Shown here one piece after another: positions 40,313 to 49,337 of a DNA stretch of 64,000 nt (the first letter of the stretch is position 1; each line of letters starts with the position of its first letter). The stretch is from Bacteroidota bacterium. GTDB lineage: Bacteria; Bacteroidota; Bacteroidia; B-17B0; Aurantibacillaceae. Both the position numbers and the translations under genes were made by a program. The notes below the pieces were generated by a model. The model made no database searches, was not told where the DNA came from, and worked only from the letters and a program-made list of their open reading frames with translations. The stretch is from the NCBI GenBank assembly GCA_016708845.1, contig JADJFB010000001.1:124001-188000 (forward strand), written 5' to 3'.

Positions 40313-40393
40313 GGGGATATACCAGAGTGGCCAAATGGGACAGACTGTAAATCTGTTGTTTCGACTTCGGAGGTTCGAATCCTCCTGTCCCCA
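40313..40393 (+). tRNA. tRNA-Tyr (GTA)
   Basis: The acceptor GGGGATA pairs with TGTCCCC. The anticodon GTA lies in CAGACTGTAAATCTG. A long variable arm is present, as expected for tRNA-Tyr. Confidence 0.96.
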
Positions 40394-40429
40394 CATTGAA
40401 CGATGGTTGTCGCATTGTTAAGAGATTAA

Positions 40430-40502
40430 GCGAAAGTAGCTCAATTGGTAGAGCTCCAGCCTTCCAAGCTGGAGGTTGCGGGTTCGAGACCCGTCTTTCG
40501 CT
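40430..40502 (+). tRNA. tRNA-Gly (TCC)
   Basis: The acceptor GCGAAAG pairs with CTTTCGC. The anticodon TCC lies in CAGCCTTCCAAGCTG. CCA is encoded at 40503-40505. Confidence 0.96.
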
Positions 40503-40701
40503 CCAATAGAATGAGGTTGTGTGAAGTTGATGAATAACCGTATAAACGGACAAAAGACAGAAAAGGCTTGCGTAGGCGGTCTCAATTCTTTTGAATGTCC
40601 CCAAAAAGAGGGACTTTTCGTGTATACAAGAGTAAAGTTCTTTAAAATACAGCAAACAGCAGAGTCAAAATAATATGACTTTTAGAAATCATATTTAATA
40701 A

Positions 40702-40773
40702 GCTGTTGTAGCTCAGTGGTAGAGCACCTCCTTGGTAAGGAGGAGGTCGGCGGTTCAATCCCGCTCAACAGCT
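40702..40773 (+). tRNA. tRNA-Thr (GGT)
   Basis: The acceptor GCTGTTG pairs with CAACAGC. The anticodon GGT lies in CTCCTTGGTAAGGAG. It sits 64 bases before tuf. The spacer before it (40506-40701) holds only a small hairpin near 40594-40616. Confidence 0.96.
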
Positions 40774-40837
40774 CAAACAAAGAGAAAAAACGAATAAATT
40801 AAATAATTAATAATAATAACAAATAAACAAAATAACA

Positions 40838-42025
40838 ATGGCTAAAGAAAAATTCGACCGTTCCAAACCACACGTAAACATTGGAACAATTGGTCACGTA
40901 GATCACGGTAAAACTACATTAACAGCTGCAATTACTACTGTATTAGCATCTAAAGGTTTATCAGAAGTAAGAGATTTCTCTTCTATTGATAATGCTCCTG
41001 AAGAAAAAGAACGTGGTATTACTATTAATACTTCACACGTTGAGTATCAAACAGCTACACGTCACTACGCACACGTAGATTGTCCAGGTCACGCGGATTA
41101 TGTAAAAAACATGATTACTGGTGCTGCACAAATGGACGGAGCTATTTTAGTAGTTGCTTCTACTGATGGTCCTATGCCTCAAACTCGTGAGCATATCTTA
41201 TTAGCTCGTCAAGTTGGTGTACCTTCTATCGTTGTATTCATGAATAAAGTGGATATGGTTGAAGATGCTGAGTTATTAGAATTAGTTGAAATGGAAATCC
41301 GTGAATTATTATCATTCTACAAGTTTGATGGTGATAACACTCCAATCATCCAAGGTTCTGCTTTAGGTGGATTAAATAACGATCCAAAATGGGTTGATAA
41401 AATTATGGAATTAATGGATGCTGTTGATTCTTACATTCCATTACCTCCACGTGAAAAAGAAAAACCATTCTTAATGCCGGTTGAAGACGTGTTTACAATT
41501 ACTGGTCGTGGAACTGTTGCTACAGGTCGTATCGAAACAGGTGTAATCAACTCTAATGATCCAGTTGAGATTATTGGTATGGGTGATGAAAAATTAACTT
41601 CTACTGTTACAGGTGTTGAGATGTTCCGTAAAATTTTAGATTACGGTGAGGCTGGAGATAACGTAGGTTTATTATTACGTGGTATTGACAAAGCTGATAT
41701 CCGTCGTGGTATGGTTATCGTTAAACCAGGTTCTATCAAAGCTCACAAAAAATTCAAAGCTGAGGTTTATATCTTGAAAAAAGAAGAAGGTGGACGTCAC
41801 ACTCCATTCCATAACAAATACCGTCCTCAATTCTACTTACGTACAACTGACGTAACTGGAGAGATTACTTTAGAAGCAGGACGCGAAATGGTTATGCCAG
41901 GTGATAACGTTACTATTCAAGTTGAATTACATTCAGCTGTAGCTATGGATAAAGGTTTACGTTTCGCAATGCGTGAAGGTGGCCGTACTGTAGGTGCTGG
42001 TCAAGTAACTGAGATTTTATCTTAA
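40838..42025 (+). CDS. tuf: Elongation factor Tu
   Basis: A 395-residue GTPase that delivers aminoacyl-tRNA to the ribosome. G motifs: GHVDHGKTT (about 18-26), RGITI, DCPGHADY, NKVD and GSAL. Domains 2 and 3 follow from about residue 205 and 300. Codons are strongly biased to CGT, GGT and TTA, as expected of a highly expressed gene. The context tRNA-tuf-tRNA-Trp-secE is the conserved bacterial tufB arrangement. Confidence 0.99.
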   Translation: MAKEKFDRSKPHVNIGTIGHVDHGKTTLTAAITTVLASKGLSEVRDFSSIDNAPEEKERGITINTSHVEYQTATRHYAHVDCPGHADYVKNMITGAAQMDGAILVVASTDGPMPQTREHILLARQVGVPSIVVFMNKVDMVEDAELLELVEMEIRELLSFYKFDGDNTPIIQGSALGGLNNDPKWVDKIMELMDAVDSYIPLPPREKEKPFLMPVEDVFTITGRGTVATGRIETGVINSNDPVEIIGMGDEKLTSTVTGVEMFRKILDYGEAGDNVGLLLRGIDKADIRRGMVIVKPGSIKAHKKFKAEVYILKKEEGGRHTPFHNKYRPQFYLRTTDVTGEITLEAGREMVMPGDNVTIQVELHSAVAMDKGLRFAMREGGRTVGAGQVTEILS

Positions 42026-42040
42026 TAAATGCATATTATT

Positions 42041-42077
42041 AGCAAAATGGCTTGCCGAAAGGCTTAGCCATTTTGCT
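42041..42077 (+). terminator. Hairpin after tuf
   Basis: AGCAAAATGGCT (42041-42052) pairs perfectly with AGCCATTTTGCT (42066-42077). The T run after it is weak, so it may act as an mRNA 3' end or processing hairpin before tRNA-Trp. Confidence 0.65.
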
Positions 42078-42098
42078 ATTTAATATAAAATGTATTTT

Positions 42099-42169
42099 AC
42101 GGGAGTAGTTCAAGGGTAGAATATCGGTCTCCAAAACCGCTGATGGGGGTTCGAATCCCTCCTCCCGTG
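42099..42169 (+). tRNA. tRNA-Trp (CCA)
   Basis: The acceptor ACGGGAG pairs with CTCCCGT. The anticodon CCA lies in CGGTCTCCAAAACCG. It lies between tuf and secE as in many bacteria. Confidence 0.96.
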
Positions 42170-42245
42170 CTAAATAAAGTTAGAAGGAAGAGATAAGAAA
42201 GTAAAATTTCTTACATCTAAAATTTTAAATCTAAAATTAACAAAG

Positions 42246-42446
42246 ATGAGTAAGTTTGGAACATATATAGAAGAAACTAAAGACGAATTATTTAATAAAG
42301 TTACTTGGCCAACTTGGCCTGAGCTTCAAAGCAGTGCTTTATTAGTAATGGTAGCGTCTATCATTATTGGTCTTATAGTTTGGGGTATGGATGCAGCATT
42401 TAGTAAGTTAATGGAATTAGCTTATCAAATGGTGAATAGTTTATAA
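42246..42446 (+). CDS. secE: Preprotein translocase subunit SecE
   Basis: A 66-residue protein, the short Bacteroidota form. A cytoplasmic amphipathic helix (ETKDELFNKVTWPTWPEL) leads into a single transmembrane helix at about 31-50 (LLVMVASIIIGLIVWG). It clamps SecY in the translocon. It is 17 bases upstream of nusG. Confidence 0.95.
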   Translation: MSKFGTYIEETKDELFNKVTWPTWPELQSSALLVMVASIIIGLIVWGMDAAFSKLMELAYQMVNSL

Positions 42447-42463
42447 TTTTTTATACTTACAAA

Positions 42464-43036
42464 ATGGCTGAAACAGTAAATAAAGAAACTTCTTCGATTG
42501 TAAAAAAATGGTACGTAGTACGTGCTATTAGCGGACAAGAGAAAAAAGTAAAACAATATATTGAAGTAGAAATTAATCGTTTAAAATTAAACGATTATGT
42601 ATCACAAGTTTTAATTCCTACTGAAAAATTTATTCAAATTCGTAACGGAAAGAAAATTCAAAAAGAACGTTCTTTCTACCCAGGTTATGTATTAATTGAA
42701 GCAGCTTTAGTAGGTGAAATCACACACATTATCAAAAACATCACTGGTGTTATTGGTTTTTTAGGTGAAACTAAACGTGGAGAAGCTGTTCCAATGCGTT
42801 TATCTGAAGTAAATCGTATTTTAGGTAAAGTAGATGAATTAACAGAAGCTGATAGCGTAGTTACTAGTAATTATACTGTTGGAGAATCGGTTAAAGTAAC
42901 TAACGGACCTTTCAACGGTTTCAGTGGTACAATTGAAGAAATTAACGAAGAGAAGAAAAAAATCAAAGTTACTGTTAAGATCTTTGGACGTAAAACTCCA
43001 GTTGAATTAAGCTTTGGTGAAGTAGAAATAGAATAA
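42464..43036 (+). CDS. nusG: Transcription termination/antitermination factor NusG
   Basis: A 190-residue protein with an NGN domain (about 12-120; WYVVRAISGQEKKVK) and a C-terminal KOW domain (about 138-190; VTNGPFNGFSGTIEEI). It binds RNA polymerase and links it to Rho or the ribosome. Part of the secE-nusG-rplK run. Confidence 0.97.
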   Translation: MAETVNKETSSIVKKWYVVRAISGQEKKVKQYIEVEINRLKLNDYVSQVLIPTEKFIQIRNGKKIQKERSFYPGYVLIEAALVGEITHIIKNITGVIGFLGETKRGEAVPMRLSEVNRILGKVDELTEADSVVTSNYTVGESVKVTNGPFNGFSGTIEEINEEKKKIKVTVKIFGRKTPVELSFGEVEIE

Positions 43037-43051
43037 TTAAGAAATTGAATG

Positions 43052-43122
43052 GTATAAATCAGGTTAAAATGAGCCGCTTTGCTGCTTCCAACTCAAAGTC
43101 AACTTTAATTCTCGATTTATAC
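43052..43122 (+). promoter_or_regulatory. Structured leader before rplK (possible L1-binding region)
   Basis: GTATAAATC (43052-43060) pairs perfectly with GATTTATAC (43114-43122), and weaker complementarity lies inside. In many bacteria L1 represses the rplK-rplA mRNA by binding its leader; whether this hairpin is that site is inference. Confidence 0.4.
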
Positions 43123-43154
43123 TAACAATGTAACAAATAAATAAAAACAAAAAA

Positions 43155-43598
43155 ATGGCAAAAGAGTTATCAGCAATTGTAAAGCTTCAAATTAAAGGTG
43201 GAGCTGCTAACCCGTCGCCTCCAATTGGTCCTGCATTAGGTGCAAAAGGTGTAAACATTATGGAGTTCTGTAAGCAATTTAATGCTAGAACTCAAGAACA
43301 AGCAGGTAAAGTATTACCAGTTTTGATTAATGTTTATGTTGATAAAACGTTCGATTTCATTATCAAACGTACACCAGTAGCAGTTCAAATTTTAGAGGTA
43401 ACTAAAGTTAAGCAAGGTTCTGGCGAAAGCAACCGTAAAAAAGTTGGTACCATTTCATGGGACCAAATTCGTACTATCGCAACAGATAAAATTGTAGACA
43501 TGAACTGTTTTACAATCGAATCTGCAATGTCAATGGTAGCAGGTACTGCTCGTAGCATGGGAATCACAACAACAGGCGAGGCACCTGTAAAACCTTAA
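43155..43598 (+). CDS. rplK: 50S ribosomal protein L11
   Basis: A 147-residue protein of full family length. The N-terminal domain has GGAANPSPPIGPALGAKGVN, the proline-rich loop that contacts elongation factors. The C-terminal rRNA-binding domain ends near TARSMGITT. It forms the GTPase-associated centre with 23S rRNA. Confidence 0.98.
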   Translation: MAKELSAIVKLQIKGGAANPSPPIGPALGAKGVNIMEFCKQFNARTQEQAGKVLPVLINVYVDKTFDFIIKRTPVAVQILEVTKVKQGSGESNRKKVGTISWDQIRTIATDKIVDMNCFTIESAMSMVAGTARSMGITTTGEAPVKP

Positions 43599-43635
43599 TT
43601 AAATTAATTATTAACCAAAAACAAGCTTTTAAAAA

Positions 43636-44328
43636 ATGGCAACGTTAACTAAAAAAAGAAAGTCAGCAGACGCTAAGTTCGATGTGAACAAAGCACACAC
43701 TGTGGCTGAAGCTTCAAAAGTAGTGAAAGAAATTACCACTACTAAATTTGATGCATCCGTGGATCTTGCGATCCGTTTAGGAGTTGATCCTCGTAAAGCT
43801 AATCAAATGGTTCGTGGAACTGTTACCTTACCTCACGGTACTGGTAAAGTGTTGCGTGTTTTAGCAATTGTTACTCCTGATAAGGAAGCAGAAGCTAAAG
43901 CTGCAGGTGCGGATTACGTTGGATTAGACGAATACATTGAAAAAATTAAAAACGGATGGACAGATGTAGACGTAATCATCACTATGCCTTCAGTAATGGG
44001 TAAAGTAGGTGCATTAGGTCGTGTATTAGGTCCTCGTGGATTAATGCCTAACCCTAAAACAGGAACTGTTACCATGGATATTGGTAAAGCAGTAACTGAT
44101 TCAAAAGGTGGTAAAATTGATTTTAAAGTAGATAAAGCAGGTATCGTTCACACAGGAATTGGTAGAGCATCTTTCGACGCTCAAAAATTAACTGAAAACG
44201 CGATGGAAGTTTTAAATGCAATCGTAAAATTAAAACCATCTTCTGCAAGAGGTACATATGTTAGATCTGTGTACATGAGCAGCACAATGAGTGCAGGTAT
44301 TCAAATTGATCCTAAATCATTTAATTAA
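43636..44328 (+). CDS. rplA: 50S ribosomal protein L1
   Basis: A 230-residue protein of normal length with the conserved LGPRGLMPNPKTGTVT motif (about 135-150) and the TKFDASVDLAIRLGVDPRKA start of the RNA-binding domain. It forms the L1 stalk and usually autoregulates the L11-L1 message. Confidence 0.98.
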   Translation: MATLTKKRKSADAKFDVNKAHTVAEASKVVKEITTTKFDASVDLAIRLGVDPRKANQMVRGTVTLPHGTGKVLRVLAIVTPDKEAEAKAAGADYVGLDEYIEKIKNGWTDVDVIITMPSVMGKVGALGRVLGPRGLMPNPKTGTVTMDIGKAVTDSKGGKIDFKVDKAGIVHTGIGRASFDAQKLTENAMEVLNAIVKLKPSSARGTYVRSVYMSSTMSAGIQIDPKSFN

Positions 44329-44346
44329 TAAAAAAACTCTTTTAGT

Positions 44347-44850
44347 ATGAACAAACAAGAAAAAACACAGGAAATAGATAGATTACTTAGCATGTTAAAT
44401 GCTAACACAAAAATCTATTTAGCTGATTGTTCTTCTTTGTCAGTAGAAAAGGTAAATCAATTACGCCGTTCTTGCTATGATAAAAAAGTAAGTATGTCTG
44501 TTGTTAAAAACACTTTATTAGCGAAAGCTTTAGAGCGTGCAAACGATAGCAATCTTGCTCAATTAATCCCAGCATTAAAAGGCCAAACTGCTTTAATGTT
44601 AACTGAAACATCCAATGTACCAGCTAAATTAATTAAAGAGTTCCGTAAAGGTGGTGATAAACCTCAATTAAAAGCAGCTTATGTTGAAGAAATGATCTTT
44701 ATCGGTGACGATAAATTAGATTCTTTAGCAAACTTAAAATCGAAAAACGAATTAATAGGCGAAGTAATTGGCTTATTACAATCTCCAATCCAACGCGTAA
44801 TCGGTGGTTTAGAGAACAAGTTTAAAGGTGGAGACGAAGCAGCAGCTTAA
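44347..44850 (+). CDS. rplJ: 50S ribosomal protein L10
   Basis: A 167-residue protein. The N-terminal rRNA-binding domain shows VVKNTLLAKAL (about 57-67). The C-terminal helix that anchors L7/L12 dimers ends in a short acidic/alanine tail (GGDEAAA). It starts 18 bases after rplA. Confidence 0.97.
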   Translation: MNKQEKTQEIDRLLSMLNANTKIYLADCSSLSVEKVNQLRRSCYDKKVSMSVVKNTLLAKALERANDSNLAQLIPALKGQTALMLTETSNVPAKLIKEFRKGGDKPQLKAAYVEEMIFIGDDKLDSLANLKSKNELIGEVIGLLQSPIQRVIGGLENKFKGGDEAAA

Positions 44851-44880
44851 TTGTACTGAATCAAAGAATAAAAAAAACAA

Positions 44881-44896
44881 GCTTACGTAGGTAAGC
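44881..44896 (+). promoter_or_regulatory. Small hairpin between rplJ and rplL
   Basis: GCTTAC-GTAG-GTAAGC is a perfect 6-bp stem with a 4-base loop in an otherwise A-rich 92-base spacer. It may adjust the L10 to L12 ratio; inference only. Confidence 0.35.
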
Positions 44897-44942
44897 AAAA
44901 CAAATTAAATTAATAACAAACAAAAATTAAACTAATAATAAA

Positions 44943-45314
44943 ATGGCAGACGTAAAAGCAATCGCTGAAACATTAGTAAACTTGACAGTTAAAGAAGTTC
45001 AAGAATTAGCAACAGTATTAAAAGACGAATATGGTATCGAACCAGCAGCAGCAGCAGTAGTTGTAGCAGCAGGCGGTGGTGGTGCTGACGCAGCAGCAGC
45101 TAAAACATCTTTTGATGTAATTTTAGTTGAAGCAGGTGCAGCTAAATTAGGTGTAGTTAAAGTTGTAAAAGACTTAACTGGATTAGGCTTAAAAGAAGCT
45201 AAAGATTTAGTTGATGGTGCTCCAAAAGCAGTTAAAGAAGGTATTGCAAAAGAAGAAGCTGAGTCTATTAAAAAGGCTTTAGAAGAAGCTGGTGCAAAAG
45301 TAGAAGTAAAATAA
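44943..45314 (+). CDS. rplL: 50S ribosomal protein L7/L12
   Basis: A 123-residue protein. The N-terminal dimerisation domain (1-35) is joined by an alanine/glycine-rich hinge (about 37-57) to the C-terminal factor-binding domain (VVKDLTGLGLKEAKDLVDGA). It forms the flexible ribosomal stalk that recruits GTPases. Confidence 0.98.
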   Translation: MADVKAIAETLVNLTVKEVQELATVLKDEYGIEPAAAAVVVAAGGGGADAAAAKTSFDVILVEAGAAKLGVVKVVKDLTGLGLKEAKDLVDGAPKAVKEGIAKEEAESIKKALEEAGAKVEVK

Positions 45315-45334
45315 TTTTACTTATAAAATTAGGC

Positions 45335-45377
45335 GTTAAGGTCTTCTTTGCTCAGGCAAAAGACCTTAACCCTTTTT
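45335..45377 (+). terminator. rplL-rpoB attenuator
   Basis: GTTAAGGTCTT (45335-45345) pairs perfectly with AAGACCTTAAC (45360-45370), followed by CCTTTTTCT. It stands between rplL and rpoB, where E. coli also has a partial terminator that lowers rpoBC transcription relative to ribosomal proteins. Confidence 0.72.
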
Positions 45378-45434
45378 CTGCTTTTAGTAATTGGCGTAAC
45401 TCTTTTAGAATACTAACTAATAAACTTAATTACA

Positions 45435-48400
45435 TTGGCTACAGCAATTAAAAAATCACAGAGAATTAATTTCTCTTCAAACAAATTTCCAATTGAATAT
45501 CCAGATTTTTTGGATATACAAGTGAAATCTTTCCAAGATTTCTTTCAATTAGAAACTACACCGGATAACCGTAAAAACGAAGGTTTATTCCGCGTATTTG
45601 CCGAAAACTTTCCTATCTCTGATGCGAGAAATAACTTCGTATTGGAATTTTTGGATTATTTCGTAGATCCACCACGCTATGCTCTTGAAGAGTGTATTAG
45701 CCGTGGTTTAACTTATTCAGTACCTTTAAAAGCTAAATTAAAGCTTTACTGTACTGATCCTGAACATGAAGATTTTGAAACCATCGTGCAGGACGTTTAT
45801 TTGGGAACAATCCCGTACATGACACCAAAAGGTTCTTTCGTAATCAATGGTGCTGAACGTGTTATTGTTTCTCAATTACACCGTTCTCCAGGCGTGTTCT
45901 TCGGTCAAAGCCGTCACGCAAATGGTACTAAATTATATAGTGCTCGTGTTATCCCTTTCAAAGGTTCTTGGATTGAGTTTGCAACTGACATCAACAACGT
46001 GATGTATGCTTACATTGATCGTAAGAAAAAGTTACCAGTTACTACTTTATTACGTGCTATTGGTTTTGAAAGTGATAAACAAATTTTAGAAATTTTTGGT
46101 TTAGCTGACGAAGTGAAAGTTTCGAAAGCAGGTTTAAAACGTGAGGTTGGTCGTAGACTAGCAGCTCGTGTTTTAAAAACATGGATTGAGGATTTCGTTG
46201 ATGAGGATACCGGGGAAGTTGTGTCAATTGAGCGTAATGAAGTTATCTTAGATCGTGAAACGATTTTAGATGATTTACATATCGACTTAATTGCTGACGC
46301 TGGTGTTAAATCTATCATCTTGCACAAAGAAGACGTAAATACAGCAGATTTTGCTATTATCTACAATACTTTACAAAAAGATTCAACTAACTCAGAAAAA
46401 GAAGCAATCGAGTATATCTACCGTTTACTTCGTAATGCTGAGCCACCTGATGAAGAAACAGCTCGTGGAGTAATCGACAAGTTATTCTTCTCTGACAAAC
46501 GTTATGATTTAGGTGAAGTAGGTCGTTACCGTATCAACAAAAAATTAGGTATCGATATTCCTATGAATATCCGTGTACTTACAAGAGAAGATATTATTTT
46601 GATCATGAAATATTTGATCGAATTAATTAATTCTAAAACTGATGTGGATGATATCGATCACTTGTCTAACCGTCGTGTTCGTACAGTTGGTGAACAATTA
46701 TTCTCTCAATTTGGTGTTGGTTTAGCTCGTATGGCTCGTACTATTCGTGAACGTATGAACGTTCGTGATAACGAGGTATTTACTCCAACCGATTTGATTA
46801 ATGCAAAAACATTATCTTCTGTAATTAATTCATTCTTCGGAACGAATCAATTATCTCAGTTCATGGATCAAACCAATCCTTTATCGGAGATTACGCATAA
46901 GCGTCGTCTTTCGGCACTAGGGCCAGGAGGTTTATCTCGTGAGCGTGCAGGTTTCGAGGTACGTGACGTTCACTACACTCACTACGGACGTTTATGTACA
47001 ATTGAAACTCCAGAAGGACCAAACATTGGATTAATTTCTTCATTATGCGTTTTCGCAAAAGTTAATAAATTAGGATTTATCGAAACTCCTTTCCGTAGTG
47101 TAACTAACGGTAAAGTGGAAGTAAATAAAGGAATTACTTATTTAACAGCTGAAGAAGAAGATCAAAAAAATATTGCTCAAACATCAGCAGAATTAGATGA
47201 AAAAGGAAACTTTGTTAATGACAAAGTAACTGCACGTTACGAAGGAGATTTCCCAGTAATTGAGCCAGCTAAAGTAAACTTGATGGATGTTGCTCCTAAC
47301 CAAATTGCATCGATTGCCGCTTCATTAATTCCATTCTTGGAACATGATGATGCCAACCGTGCCTTGATGGGATCAAACATGCAACGTCAAGCAGTTCCAT
47401 TAATGCGTCCAGAAGCACCAATCGTTGGTACTGGTATCGAAGCTCGTGTAGCTGAAGATAGCCGTGTATTAATTAATGCAGAAGGCGAAGGAATTGTTGA
47501 ATATGTTGATGCAAGAGAAATTGTAATTCGTTACAACAGAACTAACGACGAGAAATTAGTATCGTTTGAAGGTGATGTTAGAACTTATAAATTAACTAAA
47601 TTCCAAAAAACCAACCAAAGTACTTGTATGAACTTAAAACCTATCGTTAAGAAAGGTGATAAAGTTGTAAAAGGACAAGTATTATGTGATGGTTATGCAA
47701 CCGATAAAGGTGAATTAGCATTAGGACGTAACTTAAAAGTAGCGTTCATGCCTTGGAAAGGTTATAACTTTGAGGATGCGATTGTAATCTCTGAACGTAT
47801 CATCCGTGATGATATCTTTACATCTATTCATATTGATGAATATTCTTTAGAAGTGCGTGATACAAAACGTGGAATGGAAGAGTTAACTCCAGATATTCCT
47901 AACGTTAGTGAAGATGCAACTAAAGATTTAGATGAAAAAGGTGTGATTCGTGTTGGTGCTGAGGTTAAAGAAGGTGACATCTTAATTGGAAAAATTACTC
48001 CAAAAGGTGAAACTGATCCATCTCCAGAAGAAAAATTATTACGTGCTATCTTTGGTGATAAAGCAGGTGACGTTAAAGATGCGTCTTTACGTGTATCTCC
48101 TTCTATCAAAGGTGTTATCGTTGATAAAAAATTATTCTCTCGTGCTATTAAAGATAAAAAGCAAAAAGCTGATGAGAAGCCTTTAATTGAGAAATTAGAT
48201 GCAGATCATAATAAAGATATTGCTAACATTAAATACCAATTAATTGAAAAATTATTTGAACTAGTTAATGGTCGTACATCGCAAGGTGTTACTAATATCT
48301 TAGGCGAAGAGGTAATTACTAAAGGAACTAAATTCACTCAAAAATTATTAGAGAAAGTTGATTTCTCTGAAGTTAACCCAGGTAACTGGACAACAGATAA

Positions 48401-49247
48401 AGATAAAAATGAGCAAATTGAGCGTTTGTTACATAACTTCATGATCAAGTTTAATGATTATTTAGGTCAGTACAAACGTGCTAAGTTCCAAATTACTGTT
48501 GGTGATGAATTACCAAATGGTATTGTTCAATTAGCAAAAGTTTACATCGCACAAAAACGTAAGTTAAAAGTGGGTGATAAGATGGCGGGTCGTCACGGTA
48601 ACAAGGGTATTGTTGCTCGTATCGTTAAAGACGAAGACATGCCATTCTTAGATGATGGAACTCCAGTTGATATCGTGTTAAATCCATTAGGTGTACCATC
48701 TCGTATGAACATCGGACAGATTTATGAAACAGTATTAGCGTGGGCTGGTAAAGAATTAGGATTGAAATTCTCAACTCCAATTTTTGACGGTGCTACAATG
48801 GAACAAATTGATGGTTATACAACACAAGCAAAAATCCCTCAATATGGCCGTACATTCTTAATTGATGGCGGTACAGGTGAGAAATTTGACCAACCAGCAA
48901 CTGTAGGTATTATCTACATGTTAAAATTAGGTCACATGGTGGATGATAAGATGCATGCTCGTTCAATCGGACCATATTCATTAATTACACAACAACCTTT
49001 AGGTGGTAAAGCACAGTTTGGTGGTCAGCGTTTTGGTGAGATGGAGGTTTGGGCATTAGAAGCATACGGTGCAGCTAACGTGTTACAGGAATTATTAACC
49101 ATTAAATCGGATGATGTAATGGGTCGTGCAAAAGCTTATGAAGCAATTGTAAAAGGCGAAAACATTCCTGCTCCAGGTATACCAGAATCGTTTAATGTAT
49201 TAATGCACGAATTACGTGGATTAGCATTAGATGTAACATTAGACTAA
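45435..49247 (+). CDS. rpoB: DNA-directed RNA polymerase subunit beta
   Basis: A 1,270-residue protein, full length for Bacteroidota. It begins with TTG; no ATG fits the family N terminus (ATAIKKSQRINFSS), so TTG is the likely start. Conserved landmarks are the rifampicin-region QFMDQTNPLSEITHKRRLSALGP-type segment (about 475-497), KMAGRHGNKG (about 1050) and the C-terminal GGQRFGEMEVWALEAYGAA. It is the catalytic core partner of rpoC. The frame is clean over 3.8 kb. Confidence 0.99.
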   Translation: MATAIKKSQRINFSSNKFPIEYPDFLDIQVKSFQDFFQLETTPDNRKNEGLFRVFAENFPISDARNNFVLEFLDYFVDPPRYALEECISRGLTYSVPLKAKLKLYCTDPEHEDFETIVQDVYLGTIPYMTPKGSFVINGAERVIVSQLHRSPGVFFGQSRHANGTKLYSARVIPFKGSWIEFATDINNVMYAYIDRKKKLPVTTLLRAIGFESDKQILEIFGLADEVKVSKAGLKREVGRRLAARVLKTWIEDFVDEDTGEVVSIERNEVILDRETILDDLHIDLIADAGVKSIILHKEDVNTADFAIIYNTLQKDSTNSEKEAIEYIYRLLRNAEPPDEETARGVIDKLFFSDKRYDLGEVGRYRINKKLGIDIPMNIRVLTREDIILIMKYLIELINSKTDVDDIDHLSNRRVRTVGEQLFSQFGVGLARMARTIRERMNVRDNEVFTPTDLINAKTLSSVINSFFGTNQLSQFMDQTNPLSEITHKRRLSALGPGGLSRERAGFEVRDVHYTHYGRLCTIETPEGPNIGLISSLCVFAKVNKLGFIETPFRSVTNGKVEVNKGITYLTAEEEDQKNIAQTSAELDEKGNFVNDKVTARYEGDFPVIEPAKVNLMDVAPNQIASIAASLIPFLEHDDANRALMGSNMQRQAVPLMRPEAPIVGTGIEARVAEDSRVLINAEGEGIVEYVDAREIVIRYNRTNDEKLVSFEGDVRTYKLTKFQKTNQSTCMNLKPIVKKGDKVVKGQVLCDGYATDKGELALGRNLKVAFMPWKGYNFEDAIVISERIIRDDIFTSIHIDEYSLEVRDTKRGMEELTPDIPNVSEDATKDLDEKGVIRVGAEVKEGDILIGKITPKGETDPSPEEKLLRAIFGDKAGDVKDASLRVSPSIKGVIVDKKLFSRAIKDKKQKADEKPLIEKLDADHNKDIANIKYQLIEKLFELVNGRTSQGVTNILGEEVITKGTKFTQKLLEKVDFSEVNPGNWTTDKDKNEQIERLLHNFMIKFNDYLGQYKRAKFQITVGDELPNGIVQLAKVYIAQKRKLKVGDKMAGRHGNKGIVARIVKDEDMPFLDDGTPVDIVLNPLGVPSRMNIGQIYETVLAWAGKELGLKFSTPIFDGATMEQIDGYTTQAKIPQYGRTFLIDGGTGEKFDQPATVGIIYMLKLGHMVDDKMHARSIGPYSLITQQPLGGKAQFGGQRFGEMEVWALEAYGAANVLQELLTIKSDDVMGRAKAYEAIVKGENIPAPGIPESFNVLMHELRGLALDVTLD

Positions 49248-49264
49248 AAAACTCTTTTCCTTCT

Positions 49265-49298
49265 CCCCTCTCTTTTAGGAGAGGGGTTGGGGGTGAGG
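49265..49298. repeat. GAGAGGGG hairpin repeat between rpoB and rpoC
   Basis: CCCCTCTC (49265-49272) pairs with GAGAGGGG (49279-49286) and is followed by TTGGGGGTGAGG. This resembles a repeat I recall as scattered in Bacteroidota intergenic regions. Here it sits in the rpoB-rpoC spacer, 39 bases before the rpoC ATG. Confidence 0.65.
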
Positions 49299-49337
49299 TA
49301 TAAATTTTTATTATCACTAAAACCAAAAAGCAAAAAA

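Noticed and set aside
39876..40655. Minus-strand open frame of 259 codons across the tRNA cluster
   Set aside because: It is antisense to the peroxiredoxin gene end and to three tRNAs. The translated text (for example RRVSNPQPPAWKAGALPIELL-like stretches) is the well-known artefact of translating tRNA genes.
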